Notes under the pieces: model-generated | What the model was told of the DNA's origin: nothing | Databases searched by the model: none | What the model saw: the letters and a program-made list of their open reading frames with translations, nothing else | DNA from: Stomatobaculum sp. | GTDB lineage: Bacteria; Bacillota_A; Clostridia; Lachnospirales; Lachnospiraceae | DNA: 44,262 nt | Assembly: GCA_017449925.1 (NCBI GenBank) | Contig: JAFSYO010000157.1 | Location: 1-44,262, forward strand | Direction: 5' to 3' | Position numbers and translations under genes: made by a program | Shown: positions 35,476 to 43,131 of the stretch, in pieces | Numbering within the stretch: position 1 is the stretch's first letter | Layout: each line of letters starts with the position of its first letter

Positions 35476-36810
35476 ATGTTTGACTTTTACAGAATCGGAA
35501 ATGAGTTCTGCTTTACGAGGGAGGGGCAGCCGGCGCCCGAAGGGTCTGGGCCGGCGGCCCCGGAGGACCTTCTGGCTGCGTCCCGTCTCACCTTCCTCTT
35601 TTTCCGGGAGGCGGGAAGCTGCCGCGCGTCCTTTCTTGTGAATGACCTGGACTTTCTGTTCCAGGAGGAGGAAAGCGCGGCGTGGCTCAGCTCAAAGGAG
35701 CTCCGGAAGGGAGCCCGGACGGGGGCGGAAGCCCTTGAAAAGCCGGAATATGCCGGAGAGAAGGAACTGCTGCTGGGCTTCCTGAAGAAGGGAAAGCTCC
35801 GGGCGGTGAATGCCTGCCAGCCCGGCTGGGAAGAGATCCTGAAGGAAGGTCAGGGAAATGCCGCCGCGGCCGCGGGTCCGGCGTTCCTTCCGGCGGGGAA
35901 AAAGAAAGTGAATATTCTCGCCATCGGCGACGTGGGGTCCAACCTGCTGACGGGGCTGCACCTCCTTGGCGGGGACTGCATCTCGGAGATCGGCATCTGC
36001 GACCTGGATGAAAAGGTCACCGCCAGGTGGGCCTTTGAGCAGAACCAGATCGCCTATCCCTGGGATTACGACCGTCTTCCGGAGGTCCGCGCCATTCCCG
36101 CGGAGCAGCTGTTCGACGCTGACGTGGTGGTATTCGTCGCTTCCAAGGGCATTCCTCCGGTGGGCAGCGGCGTAAAGGACGTCCGGATGTACCAGTTTGA
36201 AAACAACCGGAAGATCGTCGGCATGTACGCGCGGCAGGCGAGGAAATGCGGTTTCAAAGGCATGTTCTGCCAGGTGTCGGACCCGGTGGATCCCCTGGCG
36301 AAGACGGCTCTTCTGGAAAGCAACCGGAACGAAGACGGGGAGCTTGACTGGAAGGGACTCCGCCCGGAACAGATCCAGGGCTTCGGCCTCGGCGTCATGA
36401 ACGCCCGGGCCGCCTACTATGCGAAGAGAGATCCCCGCTTTGCCGGATTCCTCACCGAGGGCCGTTCTTTCGGCCCCCACGGACAGGAACTGGTGATCGC
36501 GGATTCTATTGAGAACTACGACGACGAACTGTCCCGGGAGCTGACGCAGAAGGTCGTGACCGCGAACCTGGAGATGCGCGCGCTGGGCTTCAAACCCTTT
36601 GTAGCGCCGGCCTTCTCCTCGGGCGCGCTGTCTATCCTGCTGATGCTGCAGGGCGAGTGGCACTGCGGCTCCGTGTATCTCGGGGGCGCTTTCATGGGCG
36701 TGAAGAACCGCTACACTCCGGAGGGACTGGAGACCGAGGTGCTGCCCCTGCCGGAGAAACTGTTCGAGCGCATCCGGCTGGCGGAGGAAACGCTGAAGTC
36801 GATCTGCTGA
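35476..36810 (+). CDS. Divergent lactate/malate dehydrogenase-like protein with N-terminal extension
   Basis: A 444-residue protein. Residues about 1-140 are an unrecognised extension. From Val145 a Rossmann fold begins (NILAIGDVGSN) and the layout follows the lactate/malate dehydrogenase superfamily. VSDPVDPLAKTA (267-278) matches the NPVD loop but with Asp269 where Asn is usual. GLGVMNARAAYY matches the substrate Arg region, though the Asp of the Asp-His relay is not evident. FGPHGQE with His335 matches the catalytic GEHGD. The start at 35476 follows GTGGAGAAA; a longer frame runs back into giant B. It probably oxidises or reduces a 2-hydroxy/2-keto acid made in this cluster. Substrate unknown, family assignment fairly secure. 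Confidence 0.78.
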   Translation: MFDFYRIGNEFCFTREGQPAPEGSGPAAPEDLLAASRLTFLFFREAGSCRASFLVNDLDFLFQEEESAAWLSSKELRKGARTGAEALEKPEYAGEKELLLGFLKKGKLRAVNACQPGWEEILKEGQGNAAAAAGPAFLPAGKKKVNILAIGDVGSNLLTGLHLLGGDCISEIGICDLDEKVTARWAFEQNQIAYPWDYDRLPEVRAIPAEQLFDADVVVFVASKGIPPVGSGVKDVRMYQFENNRKIVGMYARQARKCGFKGMFCQVSDPVDPLAKTALLESNRNEDGELDWKGLRPEQIQGFGLGVMNARAAYYAKRDPRFAGFLTEGRSFGPHGQELVIADSIENYDDELSRELTQKVVTANLEMRALGFKPFVAPAFSSGALSILLMLQGEWHCGSVYLGGAFMGVKNRYTPEGLETEVLPLPEKLFERIRLAEETLKSIC

Positions 36811-36815
36811 TATAT

Positions 36816-36839
36816 TCAAGTCCCGCTTGCGGGACTTGA
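36816..36839 (+). other. Perfect hairpin between two cluster genes
   Basis: An 11-bp perfect inverted repeat (TCAAGTCCCGC and its complement, two-base centre) lies between the dehydrogenase-like and flavodoxin-like genes. No T-run follows, so it is more likely an mRNA-processing or partial attenuation structure than a full terminator. Confidence 0.6.
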
Positions 36840-36861
36840 GTGCTAAAAGAGGTTTTGAGAT

Positions 36862-38061
36862 ATGAATGATCCACAGCTGCTGACGGTGGTCTTTCCCCAG
36901 GAAGAGGCGGGAGAGATCAGCGGGAGACTTGAGGAAGTGCTGAAGCTGGCACTGGACGGCGTAAGGAATATCGTTCTTACCTCCGCGGAGGAGACCCGCC
37001 GGTATTTTCTGGAGGGAGAACAGCCCCCGGGGCGGTTCCGGCCGGTCCTGTTCGTGGTGGCGCTGGGCCGGGACGGAGTCAATCTGGAATATATGAAGCT
37101 GCTCCGGGTCCTGCGGGAGAACAGGACCCTTCTGGACGGCTGCGCCGGAGGGGTGGTCACGGACGGAGAGAGCGACCTTTATACCAAGGCGGTCTCCAGG
37201 GAGCTGGTATTCACGGCGAACCAGTCGGGCTGCGCCTTTGTGGGGCGCCCGCTGGTGGAGGGGACCAGGACGCTGTCGAATTTTTCGGTGGTGGCCCAGA
37301 TCCTTTCCACGGACGAGGAGACGGCTTACTGCCGGAGCGCCGCGGAGCTTGTGAGGGAGGTCCTTGCGTTTACCCGCCGCGGCGGCGCAGGGGCAGGAGA
37401 TCATTTCCTGGGCAGCGGCGGCAGTGTCCACACGGTTTCGGAAGAAGCGGATGAAGCCGTTCCGGCGCACGCGGCAGATGGCCGGAAAAAGATCCTGGTG
37501 CTGCACGCTTCCATCCGGAAGACCTCCAACACCCTGGCCCTCTGGAACAGAACGGAGGAGTTCCTGAAGGACGCTCCCCTGGACATCCGGACCATCAGCC
37601 TCCAGAACGGGACGCTGTACGACTGCGCGGGCTGTCCCTACCGCACCTGCCTCCACTACGGAGAGCAGGGCAGCTGCTTCTACGGTGGCGTCATGGCGGA
37701 GGAAGTGTACCCGGCGGTCCGGGAAGCGGACGCCATCGTGATGCTCTGCGCCAACTACAACGACGCCCTTTCCGCCAACCTCACGGCCTTCATCAACCGC
37801 CTGACGGCCCTGTTCCGGCAGGTGCGCTTCTACGACAAAGCGCTGTTCGCGGTGGTGGTCTCAGGCTATTCCGGCAGCGATATCGTGGCGGAACAGCTCA
37901 TCGCCGCGCTGAATATGAACAAGACATTTTTCTTGCCGCCCCGCTTCGCCCTGCTGGAAACGGCAAACAACGCGGGGCAGGCGATGAAGCTTCCCGGGAT
38001 TGAAGATCGGATCCGGGTCTTTGCGGAGAATATCAAAAAAACTCTCATACAGCAGGGATAG
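36862..38061 (+). CDS. Two-domain flavodoxin-like protein with Cys cluster motif
   Basis: A 399-residue protein. The C-terminal part (from about 209) is a NADPH-dependent FMN reductase/iron-sulfur flavoprotein-like domain: ILVLHASIRKTSNT binds flavin phosphate. Cys255, Cys258, Cys263 and Cys272 (CAGCPYRTC and a later Cys) could bind a [4Fe-4S] centre, as in Isf proteins, though the spacing C-X2-C-X4-C-X8-C differs. The N-terminal 200 residues look like a second, degenerate flavodoxin-like domain (VLFVVALGRDG, FVGRPLVEGTRTLSNF). A Gly/Ala-rich linker joins them. As last gene of the cluster it could supply electrons to a cluster enzyme, for instance the RfbH-type dehydratase; this is inference. 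Confidence 0.78.
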   Translation: MNDPQLLTVVFPQEEAGEISGRLEEVLKLALDGVRNIVLTSAEETRRYFLEGEQPPGRFRPVLFVVALGRDGVNLEYMKLLRVLRENRTLLDGCAGGVVTDGESDLYTKAVSRELVFTANQSGCAFVGRPLVEGTRTLSNFSVVAQILSTDEETAYCRSAAELVREVLAFTRRGGAGAGDHFLGSGGSVHTVSEEADEAVPAHAADGRKKILVLHASIRKTSNTLALWNRTEEFLKDAPLDIRTISLQNGTLYDCAGCPYRTCLHYGEQGSCFYGGVMAEEVYPAVREADAIVMLCANYNDALSANLTAFINRLTALFRQVRFYDKALFAVVVSGYSGSDIVAEQLIAALNMNKTFFLPPRFALLETANNAGQAMKLPGIEDRIRVFAENIKKTLIQQG

Positions 38062-38100
38062 ATTTCCAACTGTCGGGCAGTGTGCGATGCAGTCGGAAAT
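38062..38100 (+). terminator. Hairpin at the end of the sugar/giant-protein cluster
   Basis: ATTTCCAACTG (38062) and CAGTCGGAAAT (38090) form an 11-bp stem with one mismatch directly after the flavodoxin-like gene. There is no good T-run, so termination would be weak and read-through into the kinase gene is possible. Confidence 0.35.
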
Positions 38101-38133
38101 TCTATCCACATAGTTCAGAGAAAGGAGGACAGT

Positions 38134-39462
38134 ATGGGGCAAAGCTATGATTTCCGCCCTTGGCGGACCAATCTGCTGATCGGAGCTGTCACCGCGCTGT
38201 CTTCCCAGTTATACCTTTTCGTTTTCATAAACAATTTCCGCATTTCCCCTTCCGTCATCCTGCTGCCTGTCCTTCTGATGACGGTCGGCCGCCAGCTTTC
38301 GACCATCGGGATATGCTCCATTACGGCGCTGATCGTGTTCCTGTTCAGGATCCTGCTCCTTGAAGTGGACGGGAGCATGCCGGAACAGACGATCCTCCAG
38401 GTGATCCCCGGCGCCCTGTATTATGTTTTTTACGGGGTGCTGTTCCGGATCCAGATTCCCAGGAAGCGGACCGCCTCCTACACGCAGGCGGTGATAGCGT
38501 CCTTTTACTGCGATTTCGGTGCGAACCTGACGGAGATCGCTTTCAGGAACCTGACCCTGGGCGGAGAAGTTCCGACGCTGAACCAGCTGGGGCTGCTGAT
38601 CCTGGTGGCAGTGATGCGGAGCCTTCTGGCTGCGGTGCTTTTCAATATGCTGGAAAACTACAGAGCCATGCAGGTCCGGGACATCCAGGAGCAGCGCTAC
38701 CAGAGCATGTTCATGGTGATCACTAGTCTGAAAAGCGAACTCTACCTGATGCGGAAGAATACGGAGGAGATCGAGCAGGTCATGGGCAATGCCTACCGCC
38801 TGCATGAGCTGGCGGAGCAGAGGCAGGTGCCGGAGGAAGTCCGTCAGATGACCCTTGGCATTGCCAGGGATGTCCATGAGATTAAAAAAGGGTATATCAG
38901 GATCATGGACGGCCTGGAGAGCACGATCAATGCGGAGAATGAAGAGGAGCGGATGACCTTCCGGGAGATCCTGGAGATCCTGGAGGGCATCGCGAAGACG
39001 AGGGTACGGAAACTGGAACTGGATATCAGTTTCCTCTTTGACTGCAGAGACAATTTTGTCACCACAGATCATTACGCCCTCATGACGATCCTCCGGAACC
39101 TGGTGTCCAATGCCATCGAAGCCATCGAAGGCGACCGCCGCTCCGGCGAGATCACGGTGCGGGAGCGCCTCAGGACAGCAGAACAGGCAAAAGAAGGGGA
39201 AAAATCCTGCTTCGTCCTGGAGGTGGAGGACAATGGCCCCGGGATCTCGGAAAAGCAGCTGAAAAAGATCTTCCGCATGGGCTATTCTACGAAATTTGAC
39301 GGAAAGACGGGAAACATTTACCGCGGTGTCGGCCTGGCAGGGGTGAAACAGACCGTGGAGGACTATTTCGGCGGATGCATCGAAGTAGAGTCAGAGCCGG
39401 GGGAGAGGACCTGTTTCCGGATCCTGATCCCGGAAGAAAAGCTGAAGCTGCCGGAGACATAG
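38134..39462 (+). CDS. glnK: GlnK-like (YcbA-type) membrane sensor kinase
   Basis: A 442-residue sensor kinase. Residues about 15-190 hold five or six membrane helices. A cytoplasmic coiled segment (KSELYLMRKNTEEIEQVMGNAYRLHEL) follows in place of a standard SHELRTP H-box; this is characteristic of the GlnK/YcbA group of kinases. The ATPase domain has N-box NLVSNAIEAIEG, G1 VEDNGPGIS and G2 RGVGLAGVKQ. The start at 38134 follows AAAGGAGG; a longer frame to 38080 overlaps the hairpin. With the next gene it forms a glutamine/glutamate-sensing two-component system, as GlnK/GlnL do in Bacillus subtilis, and here it precedes glutamate uptake and catabolism genes. It is unrelated to the PII protein also called GlnK. 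Confidence 0.85.
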   Translation: MGQSYDFRPWRTNLLIGAVTALSSQLYLFVFINNFRISPSVILLPVLLMTVGRQLSTIGICSITALIVFLFRILLLEVDGSMPEQTILQVIPGALYYVFYGVLFRIQIPRKRTASYTQAVIASFYCDFGANLTEIAFRNLTLGGEVPTLNQLGLLILVAVMRSLLAAVLFNMLENYRAMQVRDIQEQRYQSMFMVITSLKSELYLMRKNTEEIEQVMGNAYRLHELAEQRQVPEEVRQMTLGIARDVHEIKKGYIRIMDGLESTINAENEEERMTFREILEILEGIAKTRVRKLELDISFLFDCRDNFVTTDHYALMTILRNLVSNAIEAIEGDRRSGEITVRERLRTAEQAKEGEKSCFVLEVEDNGPGISEKQLKKIFRMGYSTKFDGKTGNIYRGVGLAGVKQTVEDYFGGCIEVESEPGERTCFRILIPEEKLKLPET

Positions 39463-39526
39463 AAAGGAAAATGATCCGGGGACCGGGGCGATGAACAGAT
39501 ACTAAACGAAAAAAACGGGGGACTGC

Positions 39527-40504
39527 ATGGGCATCTATATTATAGAAGACGACGAGACCATGATCGAGATCCTGGAGGACCTGATCGAGGACTACGAGAT
39601 TGGAGAAGTGGTAGGAAGTTCCACGGATCCTTCCGAGGCCCTTCTTCAGGTGCCGGCCATGCGGCCGGACATCATTCTGATCGACTTCCTGATGCCGGGT
39701 AAGGACGGCGCCCAGCTGGTGAAGGAACTGAAAGAGGCAGGATGCGCAGCAAAATTTATTATGGTGTCCCAGGTCTCTTCCAAGGATATGATCGGTAAGG
39801 CCTATGACGCGGGGATCGAATTTTTTATTTCGAAACCCATCAATCTGATCGAAGTAAGATCCGTGCTGGGCACGGTGACCCAGCAGATCAAAAATGAACG
39901 GACCGTAGCCCAGCTGAGAAACCTGTTCATGAATGAGATCGGTTTTGAGGACGGGAAGGGCGCAGTGTCTGGCGGGAAGCCTGCAGGCGCTCCGGCGGTC
40001 CGGGGGATGCAGCAGGGGATGCCTCCCGCGGAAACGCATCAGGGTTTCGCACCTCAGGGGACGCCGGCCCAGAAGGCTCCGGAGGAACCTGCGGAAGACG
40101 AATTTACGCGGAACGTGGAGCAGATCCTGGTGCGCCTTGGCATGGCGGGAGAAAAAGGAAGCGCCGACATCGTCCACGTCTGTACCTATTTAAATAAGAA
40201 AGGAATGTCCATGCGCCGGGAGAATGTCCGGAACATCTGCGGAAAGCTTTCCGACGCGCCGAAGAGCATGGAGCAGCGCATGCGCCGCGCCGTACAGACC
40301 GGCCTCACGAATCTCGCCCACCTGGGCATCGAGGATTTCATGAACGATACCTTCACGGAGTACTCCAGCACCCTGTTCCTGTTTGAAGAGGTGCGGGCGG
40401 AGATGGATTATGTCCGCGGGAAGCGATCCTACGGCGGTAAAGTCAGCCTGAAGAAGTTCATCGAGAGCCTCATGCTGCAGGCAGAACGGCCGATCAATGT
40501 ATGA
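39527..40504 (+). CDS. glnL: GlnL-like (YcbB-type) response regulator
   Basis: A 325-residue regulator. The receiver domain has the acidic pair EDDE at residues 6-9, the phosphorylated Asp53 in LIDFLMPGKDG and Lys103 in ISKP. A Gly/Pro/Ala-rich linker spans about 145-190. The C-terminal domain (about 195-320), with the segments VCTYLNKKGMSMRRENVRNI and RMRRAVQTGLTNLAHLGIEDF, matches the YcbB DNA-binding domain of GlnL. It is not the common winged-helix type. The gene starts 64 bp after the kinase. In Bacillus GlnL activates glutaminase and a transporter; here the likely targets are the downstream TAXI, gltS and perhaps gdhA genes. Confidence 0.87.
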   Translation: MGIYIIEDDETMIEILEDLIEDYEIGEVVGSSTDPSEALLQVPAMRPDIILIDFLMPGKDGAQLVKELKEAGCAAKFIMVSQVSSKDMIGKAYDAGIEFFISKPINLIEVRSVLGTVTQQIKNERTVAQLRNLFMNEIGFEDGKGAVSGGKPAGAPAVRGMQQGMPPAETHQGFAPQGTPAQKAPEEPAEDEFTRNVEQILVRLGMAGEKGSADIVHVCTYLNKKGMSMRRENVRNICGKLSDAPKSMEQRMRRAVQTGLTNLAHLGIEDFMNDTFTEYSSTLFLFEEVRAEMDYVRGKRSYGGKVSLKKFIESLMLQAERPINV

Positions 40505-40530
40505 GATCGATTTGTTCATAAATTTTTTTG

Positions 40531-40576
40531 ACTTTTTGAAACTTTCTGAAACTTTCTGAAGCCTCCTTTTTATACT
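40531..40576 (+). promoter_or_regulatory. Tandem 10-bp repeats plus -10 box upstream of the TAXI gene, candidate GlnL site
   Basis: Three direct copies of ACTTTYTGAA occupy 40531-40560, giving TTTYTG-N4-TTTYTG-N4-TTTCTG with one helical turn per unit. This spacing is like the TTTTGT-N4-TTTTGT element reported for Bacillus GlnL. A good -10 (TATACT) lies at 40571-40576, but the matching -35 position (GAAACT) is poor and overlaps the last repeat, as expected for an activator-dependent promoter. A TTTGG-ATA-CCAAA dyad follows at 40586-40598. Confidence 0.6.
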
Positions 40577-40619
40577 TTGTTCAGATTTGGATACCAAAGT
40601 ATGAAGAGGAGGTTTTGTT

Positions 40620-41612
40620 ATGAAAAGGTTGTTAACTGGCATAGCAGTTGTCATGGCTTCAGTGATGATGCTCGCCGGCTGCGGTACTGCTGCAAAGCCC
40701 ACCGCCCCCGCTCCGAGCGTTCCTGCTGCGACGGAGAATGGACTCAAGTTCACCACCGGCGGAGAACAGGGTACCTATTACCGATTCGGCGGCGTTCTGG
40801 CAGGAAAGATTTCGGAGGCCAACGGCACGGCACTGAATGTGGTCTCTTCCGAAGGTTCCAAGGCAAATATTGAGGCCTTGCAGAGCGGCGCTGCGAAGAT
40901 CGGCTTCGCGCAGTCCGACGTTCTCGGCTACGCCGTGGAAGGAACCAGGCTGTTCGACAAGAAGGCAGACAAGATTTCTGCTATCGCAGAACTTTACAAA
41001 GAACAGGTCCAGATCGTCACCATGGACCCGGCCCTGAAGACGGTAGAGGATCTGAAGGGCAAGAACGTCTCCATCGGCGCGGCAGGATCCGGCGTGTACT
41101 TCAACGCAGTGGATGTTCTGGAAGCCTACGGCATGACCGAGCGGGATGTTAACCCCACCTACCAGTCCTTCGGCGATTCCGCAGATGCCCTGCAGAGCGG
41201 CAAGCTGGACGCGGCTTTCGTCGTGGCCGGCGCACCGACCTCCGCCCTTTCCGGACTGGCAGCCACCACCGATATCTACCTCATCAGCCTGGATGAAGAG
41301 CACATCAACAAGCTGATCCAGAAGAACCCCGCCTACAGTCAGGCTGTGATCAGCAGCAAGACCTACAACACCAGCAGCGATGTTACGACCGTGGCAGTCG
41401 GCGCCGTCCTGGTCGCGAATGACGACGTTTCCGAGGATGATGTCTACAAAGTGATCTCCGGAATCTATGAGAACATGGATGCCATTACCAAAGCGCATTC
41501 CAAGGGCGCGGAGCTGAACCTGATCACTGCATCTTCCGTCAAGTCCATTCCGTATCACAAGGGCGCGGCGAAGTACTACAGCGAAAAGGGAATCACGGTT
41601 CCGACAAAGTAA
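40620..41612 (+). CDS. TAXI family solute-binding lipoprotein
   Basis: A 330-residue extracellular binding protein. The signal peptide ends in the lipobox MLAGC at about residue 21, and a short Pro/Ala linker follows. The mature part shows the TAXI pattern: FTTGGEQGTYYRFGGVLAG, VVSSEGSKANIEALQSGAAKIGFAQSD and the GKNVSIGAAGSGVYFNA region. TAXI proteins normally feed TRAP transporters and some bind glutamate. Here no TRAP membrane subunit follows; a GltS symporter gene starts 53 bp downstream instead. The gene has AGGAGG and lies just after the candidate GlnL site, so glutamate is the likely ligand. Confidence 0.9.
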   Translation: MKRLLTGIAVVMASVMMLAGCGTAAKPTAPAPSVPAATENGLKFTTGGEQGTYYRFGGVLAGKISEANGTALNVVSSEGSKANIEALQSGAAKIGFAQSDVLGYAVEGTRLFDKKADKISAIAELYKEQVQIVTMDPALKTVEDLKGKNVSIGAAGSGVYFNAVDVLEAYGMTERDVNPTYQSFGDSADALQSGKLDAAFVVAGAPTSALSGLAATTDIYLISLDEEHINKLIQKNPAYSQAVISSKTYNTSSDVTTVAVGAVLVANDDVSEDDVYKVISGIYENMDAITKAHSKGAELNLITASSVKSIPYHKGAAKYYSEKGITVPTK

Positions 41613-41665
41613 AGCATTTACACGGAATGATCAGACCATAAACAAGCTTTGGAAAGGGGAAAATC

Positions 41666-42868
41666 ATGAACGTTATTGAATTGAATATGTACCAGGCTGC
41701 CGGCCTGGCGGTCTTCATGCTGGTGATCGGCCGCATGCTTGTCGCAAGAATCGAGTTCCTGAGAAGATACTGCATCCCCGCTCCTGTCGTGGGCGGCCTC
41801 ATCTTCGCTATCCTCCACGTGATCTTAAGGTCCATGGGCATCCTTGAGTTCAACATGGACACCACTCTTCAGACAGTCTTCATGACAGCGTTCTTCTGCT
41901 CCGTCGGATACATGGCAGCTTTCGGCGAGCTGAAGAAAGGCGGCATCGGCGTCGTGAAGTTCCTGATCCTCGCGATCCTCATGTGCTGCATTCAGGACCT
42001 GGTCGGCGGCTTCGGCGCGAAGATCTTCGGCCTTGACGGAAGACTGGGCCTTGCAATGGCTTCCATCCCGCTGGTCGGCGGACACGGAACCGCAGGTTCC
42101 TTCGGTCCCTTCCTTGAGGACATGGGCGTTGCCAACGCCACCACAGTCGCTGTCGCGGCAGCAACCTACGGCCTTATCTCCGGCTGTATGATCGGCGGAC
42201 CGATCGCAACCTCGAAGATCAGAAAGTTCAACCTGAAGTCCAAAGGCATTGAGAGTGACGGAACTGTGGAAATGAAGACCGCAGAAGTCGCTGTGGACGC
42301 AAGCTCCGGCGCAATGGATGAAGACAACCTGATGGATGCCGCGATCTACATCGCCATCGCGGTCGGCCTCGGCACCGTCGTCGCGGCTCTCCTCGGCAAG
42401 ATCATCACCCTGCCCGGCTACATCGGCGCGATGATCGTCGGCGCAGCAATCCGCAACATCCAGGAAGCCCGCGGCGTGAAGATGCCCATGGGCGAGATGG
42501 GCGCCCTCGGCAACATCTGCCTGTCCATCTTCCTCGGCCTGGCCATGATCAACCTGAAGCTGTGGCAGCTGGTCAGCCTGGCGCTTCCGATGATTGTCAT
42601 CCTGGTGATCCAGACTGTGATCATGTATTTCTATGCTTCCTACGTCGTGTTCAACGTCATGGGACGCGACTACGACGCAGCGACCATCTCCTCCGGCTTC
42701 TGCGGATTCGGAATGGGCGCCACCCCGAACGCCATGGCGAACATGCAGGCTATTACCAACAACTACGGTCCGGCACCCGTCGCTTTCATGATCGTGCCGC
42801 TGGTAGGCTCCCTGTTCATCGACTTCTTCAACGCAGCTATCATCACCGCATTTGCAAACTTCCTGTAA
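41666..42868 (+). CDS. gltS: Sodium/glutamate symporter GltS
   Basis: A 400-residue inner-membrane protein with about ten hydrophobic segments. The GltS signature loops are present in both halves: LVGGHGTAGSFGP near residue 133 and GFGMGATPNAMANM near 350, which are the re-entrant substrate loops of the two inverted repeats. Length matches E. coli GltS (401). It imports glutamate with sodium. It lies 53 bp behind the TAXI binding-protein gene and before gdhA, so imported glutamate would feed glutamate dehydrogenase. Ribosome binding site GGAAAGGGG. Confidence 0.95.
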   Translation: MNVIELNMYQAAGLAVFMLVIGRMLVARIEFLRRYCIPAPVVGGLIFAILHVILRSMGILEFNMDTTLQTVFMTAFFCSVGYMAAFGELKKGGIGVVKFLILAILMCCIQDLVGGFGAKIFGLDGRLGLAMASIPLVGGHGTAGSFGPFLEDMGVANATTVAVAAATYGLISGCMIGGPIATSKIRKFNLKSKGIESDGTVEMKTAEVAVDASSGAMDEDNLMDAAIYIAIAVGLGTVVAALLGKIITLPGYIGAMIVGAAIRNIQEARGVKMPMGEMGALGNICLSIFLGLAMINLKLWQLVSLALPMIVILVIQTVIMYFYASYVVFNVMGRDYDAATISSGFCGFGMGATPNAMANMQAITNNYGPAPVAFMIVPLVGSLFIDFFNAAIITAFANFL

Positions 42869-42872
42869 AAGC

Positions 42873-42933
42873 GTTGCCGTGCGGCCAGGCAGACGGAGGG
42901 CTTGCCCGCCAGGCTGCCTGGACATACGGCAAC
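42873..42933 (+). other. Long stem-loop after gltS
   Basis: GTTGCCGT-gcgg-CCAGGCAG (42873-42892) pairs with CTGCCTGG-acat-ACGGCAAC (42914-42933). This makes two 8-bp perfect stems around a 4-by-4 internal loop, with a smaller GC stem possible in the apical loop. No T-run follows. It may protect the 3' end of the gltS message. Confidence 0.6.
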
Positions 42934-42984
42934 CTGAAGTGGATGAGGAAGGAGCGCGGCAGCGCGGATTCCGAATCCATTTCA

Positions 42985-43030
42985 GCAATCGCGGGAACGC
43001 GAAGCGCGAAGCGATTGCGCAGCTTTTATA
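42985..43030 (+). terminator. Probable terminator between gltS and gdhA
   Basis: GCAATCGC (42985-42992) and GCGATTGC (43011-43018) form the stem, and a TTTTATAAT tract follows shortly after. It suggests that gdhA has its own promoter, though some read-through may occur. Confidence 0.55.
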
Positions 43031-43131
43031 ATAATTAACAAGAATCATCGAAGGGGCAGCATCTCCTTCATGAGATAAAGCATCAGCAATTGTTTTCAGA
43101 GGGTACATTTTAATCAAAGGAGGACATTATT

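Noticed and set aside
35692..37656. Minus-strand open frame of 654 residues opposite the dehydrogenase-like and flavodoxin-like genes
   Set aside because: It spans two real plus-strand genes and their intergenic hairpin, with no domain motif.
41825..43117. Minus-strand open frame of 430 residues opposite gltS
   Set aside because: It is antisense to a clear GltS gene. The Asp/His/Cys-rich composition comes from reading membrane-protein codons backwards.
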